Source of the DNA: Trichocoleus desertorum ATA4-8-CV12
GTDB lineage: Bacteria > Cyanobacteriota > Cyanobacteriia > FACHB-46
Length of the DNA: 49,971 nt
Direction: 5' to 3'
NCBI GenBank assembly: GCA_019358975.1
Contig: JAHHIL010000045.1
Span: 1-49,971, forward strand
Part shown: piece by piece, positions 24,770 to 33,894 of the stretch
How the letters are laid out: the number at the start of each line of letters is the position of its first letter
Numbering within the stretch: position 1 is the stretch's first letter
Notes under the pieces: model-generated
What the model saw: the letters and a program-made list of their open reading frames with translations, nothing else
Told to the model about the DNA's origin: nothing
The model's database searches: none
Program-made: the position numbers and the translations under genes

Positions 24770-25147
24770 ATGAGCGACTTAAAGTTAGAGCAAGAAATCG
24801 AAAGAATGGCTTTGGCTATGATGATCCGCAACACTCAAGTAGGCCGCGATCTCATAGCCAATTTAAAAAGCCAACTGACTCTTATCGAGGTAGCAGGAGT
24901 ATTGCTCGTTAGTTTTGAGCGTTTAATTGGTTTTGACACTGATGCCTTTTTTTGGGCTGTCGAACATTTAGTCCCCGCTGACGTGATGGCAGAAATTCGC
25001 AGAATTACCTCTCCTGCGATCTACCAACGGCTAATCGGCAAGGGGTTCTTGCCCGGTAGAGATATCAGTGTGACAGAGAACGGTCAATTACTCCTGAACG
25101 AGCGAGCCAAGACTGTATTAAGCCCTTGTTGTCTGGTATTGATCTAA
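24770..25147 (+). CDS. Hypothetical protein, mostly helical
   Basis: 125-aa protein starting at the ATG at 24770 (MSDLKLEQEIERM). The frame opens at a TTG at 24665, but that upstream part is Arg/Tyr-rich and AT-poor and looks non-coding. Predicted helices cover the first 90 residues (EQEIERMALAMMIRNTQV and LVSFERLIGFDTDAFFWAVEHL), ending in a short basic/beta tail. It has no signal peptide or membrane helix and I recognise no family. It converges on the antiporter gene, which ends 4 bp inside its 3' end. Confidence 0.5.
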   Translation: MSDLKLEQEIERMALAMMIRNTQVGRDLIANLKSQLTLIEVAGVLLVSFERLIGFDTDAFFWAVEHLVPADVMAEIRRITSPAIYQRLIGKGFLPGRDISVTENGQLLLNERAKTVLSPCCLVLI

Positions 25148-27246
25148 GCCTTGGTAACCAACTGGTTCTGAGTTTGATTCACTACTACACCAGGTTGCAA
25201 TCGCTGCGGTTCGCCCAACATCACGATTGAACAAGTGAGTTGTTGGACAATCTGGGTGGTGACATCACTAATAGCCAGTCCAGCTGTAGTTCGACGACGG
25301 AGCGATCGCAGCACTACCAAATCGCAGGTTCTAGAAGCTTGCACAATGGCCGCCACGACATTATCACTGGCTACTAGCTGGATTTCAGGTTTGAGCTGCG
25401 GTGCCCATTTAGCTACCGACATCGCTAATTGTGATTCAGTCCAAGCCCTTTTGCCAGCGGATGTGTAGCGATTGCTCACGTGGAGCAAAGTTACAGTGGC
25501 TTGATTGGCAGAAGCTAACATTTGAGCAAACTGTACCGTTCTGGCTGATGCGGCTCCCAGGTTATCGATAGGCACCAAAATGCGCTGCATGCTGGTGGGA
25601 GAGTTTAACAACCGGGTGATAGCTACGGGGCAGTGGGACGACCAAAGCACGCTGTCAAGCACATTCCCAAATAGACGGGCCCGGAATCCAGTCCGCCGAC
25701 CCCAACCCATGACAATTAAGCTGGCATCTTGCTCTCGGCTGGCCCGACTAATCCCTTGAGCAATGCCATCGTCAATTCGGAGCAATGGTTCTGCCTCTAC
25801 CCCCAGTTCTTGACTGATGCCTGTAGCATTAGCGAGCAAACTATCGCTACGCTCCATTGCCGAACCGAGAGTTGGGGCATCCATATGGGCATGAGCTGTA
25901 GCGATCGCTAAGGGCACAACCCGCCCCGACTCATGCCGAGCTAGCAATGCCGCCATCTCAATCAAATACTGCTCTGTTTTAGGGTTATAAACGGGTACTA
26001 CTACAGTAAAAGGATGATCTGTTGTGCCAGTCCCCCAATTGACGGGTGTGGCATCAGACTCCAAGGCAGGGTCTGATGTAATCAGCTTAGGAGCAACGCG
26101 ACTCGTAATTAATGGACCCAAGGTAGCGGTCACCAGCATCAACACAATGACACTGTTGAGCACGCCTTCAGTCAACATCCCAGCCCGATATCCTACCAGT
26201 GCAGCCGCCAATGTTGCTCCCACTTGAGGCATTGACATCGACCACATCGTTAGCAATTCGTCCTTGCTGTAGCGGTACATCAGTTTAGCCCCGTACGCTG
26301 CTAGGAACTTACTGATGATTAAGCCAGTGACGATCGCTAGAGTTAACCAAATCGAGGAGATACTTTTGATGAAAGCAGGAATATCAATGAGCAGACCCAA
26401 GTTAACAAAGAAAATTGGAATAAATAAGACACTACCGACAAATACTACTTTCTCTTTAACTGGGCCTTGACCGACGGCATCATTCACTGCCAAACCTGCC
26501 AAGAACGCACCCACAATCTTCTCAACCCCGATCAGTTGTGCCCCTAGAGAAGCCAGGAAAATGGCTAATAAGACGAATAAAAACTGATTGCCTTCGTCAT
26601 CTCCAGTACGCTTGAAGAATTGCCGACCTGCCCAATCAAACCCAAATAGCACTACAACTGAGTAAATTGCTAGGGAACCGAGCAAGATGGCTAGCTTGGT
26701 AGCATTAAAGTCACCCTGATTGATGCCAATACAAATTGCCAGAACTAATAGTGAGCCAACATCGGTAAAAATAGTTGCTCCAATTGTAACCGTGACCGCC
26801 TCATTGGACACCACACCTAAGCGGCTGACCATTGGGTAGGCTAGCAAAGTGTGGGAAGCAAACAGCGAACCGATTAAGACCGAAGCGTTCCAGTCAAAGC
26901 CAAATAGACGACCCACAGCGGTGCCAAAGATCAGGGGTATCGCAAAGGTCAGGCTACCGAAGCCAATGGAGCGGTATTTTTTGCGCCGGAACTCCTCAAT
27001 ATCGACTTCCAGACCTGACACAAACATCAGATACAACAGCCCAATTTCGGCTAGCAGGCTTATAGTTTCTGAGCCTTTTTGCAGCAAGTGCAAGCCATTT
27101 GGCCCTAAAATTACCCCTGCTGCCAGTAGCCCTACCAATCCTGGTATGCGGAACCGCTCTACGAGGATGGGTACAGTCAAAATTACTGTTAAGAGAACCG
27201 CAAACGAAACGATGGGTTCCTCAAAAAATTTCAAAATCGATTCCAT
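25144..27246 (-). CDS. CPA2 cation:proton antiporter with two C-terminal USP domains
   Basis: 700-aa inner-membrane antiporter. About 12 hydrophobic helices fill residues 10-390, with the CPA2 features RFRIPGLVGLLAAGVILGPNGL, the VGAFLAGLAVND motif and the SFASHTLLAYP-like core. Two universal-stress-protein domains follow (about 415-555 and 560-690); the first has the GWGRRTG nucleotide-like loop. Cyanobacterial antiporters with this layout exchange Na+ or K+ for protons and may use the USP domains as ATP or c-di-AMP sensors; the specific ion is not determined here. I start at the ATG at 27246 (MESILKFFEEP); an upstream ATG at 27279 adds 11 unlikely residues. Confidence 0.9.
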   Translation of the reverse strand: MESILKFFEEPIVSFAVLLTVILTVPILVERFRIPGLVGLLAAGVILGPNGLHLLQKGSETISLLAEIGLLYLMFVSGLEVDIEEFRRKKYRSIGFGSLTFAIPLIFGTAVGRLFGFDWNASVLIGSLFASHTLLAYPMVSRLGVVSNEAVTVTIGATIFTDVGSLLVLAICIGINQGDFNATKLAILLGSLAIYSVVVLFGFDWAGRQFFKRTGDDEGNQFLFVLLAIFLASLGAQLIGVEKIVGAFLAGLAVNDAVGQGPVKEKVVFVGSVLFIPIFFVNLGLLIDIPAFIKSISSIWLTLAIVTGLIISKFLAAYGAKLMYRYSKDELLTMWSMSMPQVGATLAAALVGYRAGMLTEGVLNSVIVLMLVTATLGPLITSRVAPKLITSDPALESDATPVNWGTGTTDHPFTVVVPVYNPKTEQYLIEMAALLARHESGRVVPLAIATAHAHMDAPTLGSAMERSDSLLANATGISQELGVEAEPLLRIDDGIAQGISRASREQDASLIVMGWGRRTGFRARLFGNVLDSVLWSSHCPVAITRLLNSPTSMQRILVPIDNLGAASARTVQFAQMLASANQATVTLLHVSNRYTSAGKRAWTESQLAMSVAKWAPQLKPEIQLVASDNVVAAIVQASRTCDLVVLRSLRRRTTAGLAISDVTTQIVQQLTCSIVMLGEPQRLQPGVVVNQTQNQLVTKA

Positions 27247-27372
27247 AGAGCGTCCATTAAAGTGAATGAGTGTCAGCAACTCTCAGGCAGGGTGGCAGAA
27301 AACTCTGCTCACATACTGACTTGTCCGCATCATTCAAAACCTTAAGGCTCTAAGGGAAGAAGAAGAAAATAC

Positions 27373-28041
27373 CTATAGATGGATCTGACTCAAAATTACT
27401 CGTAGGCGATCGTAATCATCTTTGAGTAACACGCTCAAAGTGCGTCCTGCATTCACTAGCCAGGTGCGATCGGCTTGACGCAGTTGATAAATCTCTCGAA
27501 TCGCCGCTGCGGTTAAAGCATCCACGGGAGCTCCATTCACTTGCAGCAAAACCCTTAAAAAATCTAGCTTTTCGCTAAAGTGCAGTACTTCTTGGGGTTC
27601 GCAGGTGTAAACTGCTTGGTGGATCTGTGGTGGGCGAGGGGGTAGGTGCTGATAAATAGTTTCACTCAGCTGTTGCGTGCCACTCACTCCAGGTTGACAA
27701 GGTCGAAACCCAACGATCGCGGCCCGAAATTCTGTCTTGAGCATGGCAAAAATCTGGGGTTGCTGTTCGCGCAAGTCTTGCAACGATAGCCCTAAAGCTC
27801 GCGCTCGATGCACTGAATCAATTGGGCTAGTCGTGGCGTGATACACCACTGCATAAACTTGATTTCCCGATTCCTCATCAACAGAGCGCACCCAACTGCC
27901 AAAAGCTGGCATAACCGGAAAACTTAAGTCTTCCGGTTCTAAGCACTGCGCCAAAAACTCAGTCGTTGCCGTTTCAATCACTTCCGCGATGTGATTAGGC
28001 GGACGATTTTGATGGGCGAATTGAGGGAGGGGCAACCGCAT
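27373..28041 (-). CDS. HAS-barrel domain protein, conserved in cyanobacteria
   Basis: 222-aa cytoplasmic protein. I recognise the N-terminal block (QFAHQNRPPNHIAEVIET then FLAQCLEPEDL) and VDEESGNQVYAVVYHATT as a cyanobacterial protein annotated with a HAS-barrel, the small beta-barrel named after HerA and ATP synthase. The C-terminal half (VLLQVNGAPVDALTAAAIREIY) is helical. There is no ATPase motif, so it may use the barrel for protein docking. It begins 5 bp after ndhS in the same direction, so the two are co-transcribed. Function is unknown. Confidence 0.72.
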   Translation of the reverse strand: MRLPLPQFAHQNRPPNHIAEVIETATTEFLAQCLEPEDLSFPVMPAFGSWVRSVDEESGNQVYAVVYHATTSPIDSVHRARALGLSLQDLREQQPQIFAMLKTEFRAAIVGFRPCQPGVSGTQQLSETIYQHLPPRPPQIHQAVYTCEPQEVLHFSEKLDFLRVLLQVNGAPVDALTAAAIREIYQLRQADRTWLVNAGRTLSVLLKDDYDRLRVILSQIHL

Positions 28042-28046
28042 GGATG

Positions 28047-28244
28047 CTACTTCGCTTTCTTACGACCTGCAGTGGCATCTACTAGCTCTAACTGCGATAA
28101 GCGGAACGTGACTAACTTGTCCCAGTTACCTCCTTCAAACAACACAGCTACCTTGCCATCGGTTACGCGCTGCACCAGACCTTGGAAGCCGTAATAGATA
28201 TCATTGGGGCTGATCACCCGAACTGCTGAACCAGGAAAAATCAT
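28047..28244 (-). CDS. ndhS: NAD(P)H dehydrogenase subunit NdhS
   Basis: 65-aa SH3-like subunit of the cyanobacterial NDH-1 complex, which sits by the ferredoxin-docking site and helps couple photosystem I electrons to plastoquinone reduction (cyclic flow). The entire small barrel is visible: [39 protein letters not shown] and a basic C-terminus GRKKAK. The length matches the family. The HAS-barrel gene follows with a 5-bp gap, and rodA lies upstream by 55 bp on the same strand, so it probably belongs to the mrp-rodA-ndhS-HAS operon. The pairing with rodA is unexpected functionally. Confidence 0.85.
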   Translation of the reverse strand: MIFPGSAVRVISPNDIYYGFQGLVQRVTDGKVAVLFEGGNWDKLVTFRLSQLELVDATAGRKKAK

Positions 28245-28299
28245 AGTATTCAGTAAGTAGGATGGAGTGAAGTTTGCTGCTTTTCTAACTAGCTTAGCC

Positions 28300-29568
28300 C
28301 TAAAATTTTAACCGTTGGCGGTAATTTGCCACCGATTGCACTAAGCCGATCGCAATGAAATTGGTTAGTAGTGCCGATCGCCCGTAACTCATCCAAGGCA
28401 GCGGAATTCCTGTTACAGGAGCCAAACCAATGGTCATCCCTACATTCACCACAACTTGAAATACCAGCATGGCAAAGACACCAGCGGCCAATAACGAGCC
28501 GAAGTTATCTTTAGCGTTCTGGGCGATAATTACCAGCCGAAGACAGATCAACCAAAAAGCCATCAAGACGAGAAAGCAACCAATAAAGCCTAGTTCTTCA
28601 CCAATGGCAGAAAAAATAAAGTCAGTATGTTGCTCTGGAATAAAGTTGAGTTGGGTTTGAGTGCCTTTCATGAATCCTCGACCCCACATCTCGCCCGCGC
28701 CGATCGCAATTCGAGATTGAATCAAGTGATAGCCACCTCCCAAGGGGTCTTTGTCTGGATCTAAGAACAAGATCAGTCGATCTTTTTGGTAATCCTTGAG
28801 CAATCCCCAGAGGACGTGCCCTAGGGCTCCGGAGATCAAGTTAACCGCTACTGCCCCTAGCGCTCCGAGCCTAGGCCAAGGCAAGGTCATCCAGGCGATC
28901 GCGCCCACCAGCAAGACCCAAATCACTTCCAGGCCAATCAACCAACTGGAGAAAAAGACATTAAACAGAATGGCTGAAACAATTGGGGAAATCAGCAGCA
29001 CGAGCCAACCGGGGTTCGCGTTACCCCAATAGAGCATACCAATCGTAATTGCCCCAAACACCAACGACGTTCCCAGGTCTGGCTGCAAAAACACCAAAGC
29101 CCAAGGCACTGCTGTCACGGCTAAAGTTTGAACCGCAGCGCTTAGGGTTGAGGCCGTGCGTCCTTGCAACATGGCTGCCAGAGTAATAATCATGCCGAGC
29201 TTGGCGAACTCAGAAGGCTGAATATTAAAGCCTCCAATCGTAATCCACCGTTGGGCTCCGAGCGCAGTGGTGCCGATAAACATAACCGCCAGCAAAGAGG
29301 CATTGGTGATGCCGTAGATCACCCAACGCCACTGCAATAGGTTTTCATAGCGGCACCTTGAGATTGCTAAGGCCAGCACTAGCCCAATGCTGCCAATTAG
29401 CCAGTGTTGCCACCAGTCTGTCCATCCTTGATTTAACTCGGTACTGTAAATCATCACCCCGCCCATGAAGGTCAGACCAATGGGGAGGAAAAATAACCAG
29501 CCATCGGTTTCTTGCCACGGTTGAATTAAAGATTTCCAGCGAATTCGGGCTAGCGATTTCTGCAACAT
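28300..29568 (-). CDS. rodA: Rod-shape determining glycosyltransferase RodA
   Basis: 422-aa SEDS-family membrane protein that polymerises peptidoglycan strands from lipid II with its partner PBP2 during lateral wall growth. About ten helices are visible, plus the SEDS motifs: the [11 protein letters not shown] segment, [13 protein letters not shown] (the DLG of the catalytic site), the [18 protein letters not shown] loop and the [21 protein letters not shown] and [13 protein letters not shown] stretches near the end. It is on the minus strand between the mrp gene (77 bp upstream) and ndhS. Confidence 0.94.
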   Translation of the reverse strand: MLQKSLARIRWKSLIQPWQETDGWLFFLPIGLTFMGGVMIYSTELNQGWTDWWQHWLIGSIGLVLALAISRCRYENLLQWRWVIYGITNASLLAVMFIGTTALGAQRWITIGGFNIQPSEFAKLGMIITLAAMLQGRTASTLSAAVQTLAVTAVPWALVFLQPDLGTSLVFGAITIGMLYWGNANPGWLVLLISPIVSAILFNVFFSSWLIGLEVIWVLLVGAIAWMTLPWPRLGALGAVAVNLISGALGHVLWGLLKDYQKDRLILFLDPDKDPLGGGYHLIQSRIAIGAGEMWGRGFMKGTQTQLNFIPEQHTDFIFSAIGEELGFIGCFLVLMAFWLICLRLVIIAQNAKDNFGSLLAAGVFAMLVFQVVVNVGMTIGLAPVTGIPLPWMSYGRSALLTNFIAIGLVQSVANYRQRLKF

Positions 29569-29645
29569 GTTCTAGCAAAAGGTCAAGTTTAAGTCGAAGG
29601 CTGTTAGTGCGGCGTTGGGGCTTGCCCAGTCACCATAAACATCTA

Positions 29646-30713
29646 TTACGCCGATGTCAGCGCGGCGACAGAAACTTTTGCCGCAATTTGTTGCGCAATT
29701 GCCTTTAAAGCTTTGGCCGAGGCTGAATCTGGATCAGCAACCGTAATGGGTACACCGCGATCGCCACCTTGACGTAACGGAATCTCTAAAGGTACACAGC
29801 CTAGCAAAGGTACACCTAATTCTTGAGCCGCCTTTGCTCCTCCCTCTGAACCAAAAATATCGTATTGGCGATCGGGCATGTCAGGGGGAATAAAGTAGCT
29901 CATGTTCTCGACAATGCCCAACACAGGTACACCCATTTGCTGGAACATTTTCAATCCTCGGCGCGAGTCTAACAGGGCAACCGTTTGGGGGGTGGTGACA
30001 ATGACAGCTCCAGCCATTGGTACCGCTTGAGCCAAAGTCAACTGAGCATCTCCAGTCCCAGGGGGCATATCCACAATCAGGTAGTCTAGGTCGCCCCACT
30101 GGGTCTGATAGAGGAACTGCCGAATAATTCCATTCAGCATGGGGCCGCGCCAGATTACGGGTTGGTCAGGGTCAATCAGGAAGCCCATTGAAACTAGCTT
30201 GACCCCGTGGTTAAAGGCAGGCTCTAAAATGTCTCCTTGTGGACCTTTGGACACCATCACTTGGGCATCTGTCAGACCCAGCATCGTTGGAGCGTTGGGG
30301 CCATAAATATCTGCATCGATCAAGCCCACTTTGGCTCCCGCTTGGGCCAAGGCTACTGCCACGTTCACAGCGACTGTGCTTTTGCCAACGCCACCCTTTC
30401 CACTAGAGATGGCAACAATATTTTTCACACCCTCAATGCCAGTGCGATCGGGTAGCGACTTTTGGTGTGGGGTTTCGGCAGTGACCTCTACCTTGACTTC
30501 TTGGACTCCAGGCAGAGTTTTGACTGCTCTCTGACAATCTTCCACAATAAATTCGCGCAGTGGGCAGGCAGGAGTGGTTAGCACCAACGTAAAACTAACG
30601 GTTCCATCTGCGATCGCGACGTTACGGATCATATTCAATTCCACCAAACTCTTGCGAAGCTCAGGGTCTTGAACGGGGCGTAGAACTTCTAAAACTGAAT
30701 CAGCATTAAGCAT
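29646..30713 (-). CDS. mrp: Mrp/NBP35-family iron-sulfur cluster carrier ATPase
   Basis: 355-aa cytoplasmic P-loop protein (ApbC/Mrp type) that binds and passes Fe-S clusters. An N-terminal DUF59 (FeS-assembly P) domain occupies about 1-85 (VLRPVQDPELRKSLVELNM). The deviant Walker A is SSGKGGVGKST near residue 107, followed by LIDADIYGPN and DYLIVDMPPGTGD. The C-x-x-C metal motif of many Mrp proteins is not evident in the usual position; ENMSYFIPPDM occupies it, which is the common cyanobacterial form. It starts at the ATG at 30713. Confidence 0.92.
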   Translation of the reverse strand: MLNADSVLEVLRPVQDPELRKSLVELNMIRNVAIADGTVSFTLVLTTPACPLREFIVEDCQRAVKTLPGVQEVKVEVTAETPHQKSLPDRTGIEGVKNIVAISSGKGGVGKSTVAVNVAVALAQAGAKVGLIDADIYGPNAPTMLGLTDAQVMVSKGPQGDILEPAFNHGVKLVSMGFLIDPDQPVIWRGPMLNGIIRQFLYQTQWGDLDYLIVDMPPGTGDAQLTLAQAVPMAGAVIVTTPQTVALLDSRRGLKMFQQMGVPVLGIVENMSYFIPPDMPDRQYDIFGSEGGAKAAQELGVPLLGCVPLEIPLRQGGDRGVPITVADPDSASAKALKAIAQQIAAKVSVAALTSA

Positions 30714-30869
30714 ACGGGATGATCAATTCTCCACCCTAACTGCGACGGGAGGATACAAGCTCACTTAGCTTTTCCTCTAGTGCAATCTTACCGTTACCTC
30801 GGGTGGATGCGTGTGGGATGCGATCGCTCCAAGTCGTTAATACTGCATCAAAGCTGCATCAAATTAAGA

Positions 30870-31403
30870 TTAAAAATCAAAACAACTATTCCCTGGCGAT
30901 CGAGTTCTTGCATCCATTGGTACAGTTGTCATCGCCCCCTGCTCTGCCGCTTGTGCTAACTTGGTTGCCACTCTGGCAGCGTAGGGTTTAGTTAGGGACC
31001 AGACTAAAGGAGAGAGCCAGCCTCGCAAAGTGACTGAGTAAGAAACACGAGTGCCACAAACAGTGGATTCGACTTGGTACGTTACTCTTTCTTCTACCCC
31101 AGGAATGGCCAAAATTCGGACGCTGAGTAATTCGCCCGGATTGACGCGCTCCACAAAAATTCGAATTGGAATCGGACCCAAGCGTGTCATAGCCCGATAA
31201 ATTAATCCTGGTTTTACTACCAAGCCGTGAGGAACATCAGTGCTAGCCAGTAGAGGGTGCCAAGACACGTCGGTGAGGTCACCAATCTTGCACCATAAAT
31301 CTTCCACAGAGGCTGTACTGAGTGCTTGGTAAGTTCTCACCAGAGAATACTGAAACTTGATCCGATGACGCTGAAGCCGCCGTTTCGTCCAGAATTTTGC
31401 CAT
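30870..31403 (-). CDS. SRPBCC (START-like) family protein
   Basis: 177-aa protein with a helix-grip (Bet v1/START-like) fold by sequence pattern: a basic N-terminus, the TASVEDLWCKIGDLTDVSWHP first block, a VKPGLIYRAMTRLGPIPIRI strand region, VERVNPGELLSVRI and the amphipathic C-terminal helix SLTKPYAARVATKLAQAA. Members bind hydrophobic ligands or act in polyketide and lipid metabolism; the ligand is unknown here. It is on the minus strand upstream of mrp with 156 bp between. The last 20 residues are unrelated to the fold and basic. Confidence 0.75.
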   Translation of the reverse strand: MAKFWTKRRLQRHRIKFQYSLVRTYQALSTASVEDLWCKIGDLTDVSWHPLLASTDVPHGLVVKPGLIYRAMTRLGPIPIRIFVERVNPGELLSVRILAIPGVEERVTYQVESTVCGTRVSYSVTLRGWLSPLVWSLTKPYAARVATKLAQAAEQGAMTTVPMDARTRSPGNSCFDF

Positions 31404-31881
31404 TTTTATCCCCGCATCGAGTTACTTCAATAGGTTGGGATAGCGCCGATCACTGCTTCGCTCAATCCTAACAATCTCGATCGCTTACCTAGGATTAGAC
31501 ATCATAACTACTGGACTGGGGGAGTGCGATCAAGCTAAAGATAGATCAAGGATTTGCTGACTCCAACCTTCTCTAGGTTCCCAGCGGAAGGGGATCTTCA
31601 AGTTTCAGATGCTGTTTCTCAAGTGCTGCTTCTCAAGGAATGTTGTCAAAACGTATCAACTCTGCCAATTTTGTTCTGCTATCTGTTAAGCTTTTTGCGA
31701 TTCTCTCGATAAAACTCTATAGAAGTTTACGCACCGCAAGACCCTGAGATTTGGTCTTGAGTCATTTCACTCAGCCTGCCTGAACTATCCCTAGCTAAGC
31801 TTTGGGCTTGTAAAAACTGTTAACTTCTGTTGAGATTTCAGCACGCCAGCCAAACTTTTTAACGGTATTGCACTGAAGGCT
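31404..31881 (+). promoter_or_regulatory. 478-bp intergenic leader before hemF
   Basis: No gene is convincing in this gap. It contains a 14-bp tandem duplication at 31610-31623 and 31624-31637 (13 of 14 identical). Two hairpins lie 125-145 bp before hemF: CAAGACC (31737-31743) pairs with GGTCTTG (31753-31759), and TGAGT/ACTCA follows just after. They may structure the hemF leader RNA. A 26-codon Cys-rich open frame here has no ribosome-binding site and was not accepted. Confidence 0.5.
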
Positions 31882-32928
31882 ATGACTACTTCTTCCACTC
31901 CTGAGGCAACTGCATCTAAACCGACCCTTCCTACTGACTCACGCCAACGAGTCAGTCAGTTCTTGAAAGACCTGCAAGATCAAATTTGCCAGGGTTTGGA
32001 ACAGCTAGACGGGCAAGCAACATTTCAAGAAGACGCTTGGGATCGGCCTGAAGGGGGCGGCGGGCGATCGCGGGTAATGCGAGAAGGCAGAGTGTTTGAG
32101 CAGGGAGGGGTGAACTTCTCTGAAGTCTGGGGTTCTCATCTACCCCCCTCCGTTTTAGTTCAACGTCCAGAAGCCGCAGGTCATAAGTTTTATGCTACGG
32201 GCACTTCGATGGTGCTACATCCCCGGAACCCCTACATCCCGACGGTGCATCTCAACTACCGCTATTTTGAGGCTGGCCCCGTTTGGTGGTTTGGCGGTGG
32301 AATTGACCTCACCCCTTACTATCCTTTTGCGGAAGATGTGGTGCATTTTCACCAAACCCTGAAGCAAGCTTGCGATGCTCACCATCCTGAGTACTACCCC
32401 ACCTTTAAGCTGTGGTGCGACGAATACTTCTACTTGAAGCATCGTCAAGAAACGCGAGGGGTAGGCGGTATCTTCTTTGACTACCAAGATGGACTCATTA
32501 ATCACTTGTATCGCGGTCTGGAGGCAGAAGGCCCAGCTGCACTCCACAGCAATCAAGTAGGCCAGATCGGTAGCCGTAGCTGGGAAGAGATCTTTAGTTT
32601 CATTCAGTCCTGTGGTCAAGCCTTCTTACCTGCTTACGTACCCATTGCCGAACGCAGACAGAATACAGAGTATGGCGATCGCGAACGTAATTTCCAACTC
32701 TATCGTCGCGGTCGTTACGTCGAATTCAACCTGGTTTATGACCGAGGCACAATTTTCGGTCTGCAAACCAATGGTCGCACCGAATCGATTTTGATGTCTT
32801 TGCCGCCTCTGGTGCGTTGGGAGTACGGCTACGAGCCAGAGCCCAATACTCCTGAAGCTGAACTGTACCAAACCTTCCTCAAGCCGCAAGACTGGGTTAA
32901 CTGGTTTTCTTCCGCCCCTCAGAGCTAA
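31882..32928 (+). CDS. hemF: Oxygen-dependent coproporphyrinogen-III oxidase
   Basis: 348-aa enzyme that oxidatively decarboxylates coproporphyrinogen III to protoporphyrinogen IX, using O2, in the heme and chlorophyll pathway. Core blocks are intact: [43 protein letters not shown] (with the metal-type histidine region), [24 protein letters not shown] and [31 protein letters not shown]. The length is normal. The starting ATG at 31882 precedes a Ser/Thr-rich lead. The cpc operon and siroheme genes later in the window use the same tetrapyrrole pool. Confidence 0.96.
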   Translation: MTTSSTPEATASKPTLPTDSRQRVSQFLKDLQDQICQGLEQLDGQATFQEDAWDRPEGGGGRSRVMREGRVFEQGGVNFSEVWGSHLPPSVLVQRPEAAGHKFYATGTSMVLHPRNPYIPTVHLNYRYFEAGPVWWFGGGIDLTPYYPFAEDVVHFHQTLKQACDAHHPEYYPTFKLWCDEYFYLKHRQETRGVGGIFFDYQDGLINHLYRGLEAEGPAALHSNQVGQIGSRSWEEIFSFIQSCGQAFLPAYVPIAERRQNTEYGDRERNFQLYRRGRYVEFNLVYDRGTIFGLQTNGRTESILMSLPPLVRWEYGYEPEPNTPEAELYQTFLKPQDWVNWFSSAPQS

Positions 32929-33201
32929 GGTAAACTACGGGAGGTAGGTGCCGCGATCGCCAGAAACTTTTCTGTCCGATATGTTATAAACTTCTGCCAC
33001 CTGCCAACTATAGATAAGGCGCAACTCGTGTCTTATTCGGGGAGCCTACAGACTTAACGATGGCTGGTTGCCAATTAACTGACCCATCAGTAGCTCAAGC
33101 TTTTTGAGTTGCCGCTGCTACTGATTCTCTAACGGTTGGTTGTAGACATCAGCCCATTAACCCAACGACCCATTATTGCTAGGGGAGGATCGGCGATCCC
33201 A
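32929..33201 (+). promoter_or_regulatory. hemF-STAS intergenic region with stem-loops
   Basis: No gene is seen. A nested stem-loop CAGTAG-CTCAA (33088-33098) pairs with TTGAG (33104-33108) and CTACTG (33118-33123). A CAGAA/TTCTG hairpin lies near the hemF stop. A strong AGGGGAGG ribosome-binding site (33181-33188) precedes the STAS gene. Confidence 0.45.
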
Positions 33202-33561
33202 ATGGAGCAGAGAACTTATACAACCCAAGACGGTACAACCGTCATTGTCTTAACCCCTACCGGACGCTTAGACATTACAACCGCTTGGCAATTTCGTCTC
33301 AAGTTACAGGAATGTATTTCTAAGTTGAGCCGCCATGTGGTGGTGAACTTGGGCCAGGTCAACTTTATTGACAGTTCTGGTCTCACCTCTCTAGTGGCAG
33401 GGATGCGTGACGCCGAAAAGGTCAAAGGCAGCTTCCGCATTTGTAACGTGCATCCAGAAGCCAAGCTTGTCTTCGAAGTCACCATGATGGACTCAGTATT
33501 TGAAATCTTCGAAACTGAGGATGAGGCTTTAGAAGGTGTACCTAGAGGGATTGCTAGCTAA
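33202..33561 (+). CDS. STAS-domain anti-sigma-factor antagonist
   Basis: 119-aa protein of the SpoIIAA/RsbV type. The STAS fold is clear: VIVLTPTGRLDITTAWQFRLKL, VVVNLGQVNFIDSSGLTSLVAGMR, and FRICNVHPEAKLVFEVTMMDSVFEIF. The DSSGL segment contains the serine that RsbV-type proteins use as the phosphorylation switch. Its partner kinase and target are not in the window. I start at the ATG at 33202; the frame extends upstream to a TTG at 33136 without family-like sequence. The next gene (thf1) is 333 bp downstream on the same strand. Confidence 0.88.
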   Translation: MEQRTYTTQDGTTVIVLTPTGRLDITTAWQFRLKLQECISKLSRHVVVNLGQVNFIDSSGLTSLVAGMRDAEKVKGSFRICNVHPEAKLVFEVTMMDSVFEIFETEDEALEGVPRGIAS

Positions 33562-33591
33562 ATATCTTGTATTTGGTCGGCCCACATCGCT

Positions 33592-33640
33592 ATTTACTTA
33601 AAGCGCCAGTTCGCTGGCAAAGTTTTGGCGCTTAGTAAAT
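33592..33640 (+). other. Bulged stem-loop with alternate inner UUCG hairpin
   Basis: A long stem pairs ATTTACT (33592-33598) with AGTAAAT (33634-33640) and AAGCGCCA (33601-33608) with TGGCGCTT (33626-33633), interrupted by a 2-nt bulge. Inside it, GCCAG (33605-33609) and CTGGC (33614-33618) form a perfect hairpin around TTCG. The two pairings share bases and compete. There is no T-tract. This could be the 3' end of the STAS mRNA or a small structured RNA. Confidence 0.5.
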
Positions 33641-33894
33641 TCATAAGGTCCCCAAATGGCCCCCACAGTACTTGACCTGTGGTTGGGTCTATTCCTTTGT
33701 CATAACTTGTTTCTGATTGTCAAATTCACCACAAAGGCAGTGGGCTAGAGCAACTAATTCAGGCGAAAATTGCATGGTGGCTGAGACTCCGTAATCTAAA
33801 ATTGTAGAATACAGAGACAGTCATCCTTGATTGGCGCGCTGTTGCCTTGGCAAACTTCCCGTCAAGCGAGAGAATGAAGTTACTGATCCCCTCA
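33641..33894 (+). promoter_or_regulatory. thf1 upstream region
   Basis: The 254 bp hold a CCACAG/CTGTGG hairpin near 33664-33682 and a CCTTTGT/ACAAAGG inverted repeat with a long loop further on. A 30-codon hydrophobic open frame (33656-33748) has no ribosome-binding site and was not accepted as a gene. No promoter is recognised with confidence. Confidence 0.35.

Noticed and set aside
31609-31689. 26-codon Cys-rich open frame in the hemF leader
   Set aside because: It starts inside a tandem duplication, has no ribosome-binding site, and its cysteines come from the repeat TGCTGC.
33656-33748. 30-codon hydrophobic open frame upstream of thf1
   Set aside because: No ribosome-binding site and no family resemblance; it overlaps hairpin-forming sequence. 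A small protein cannot be excluded but is not supported.
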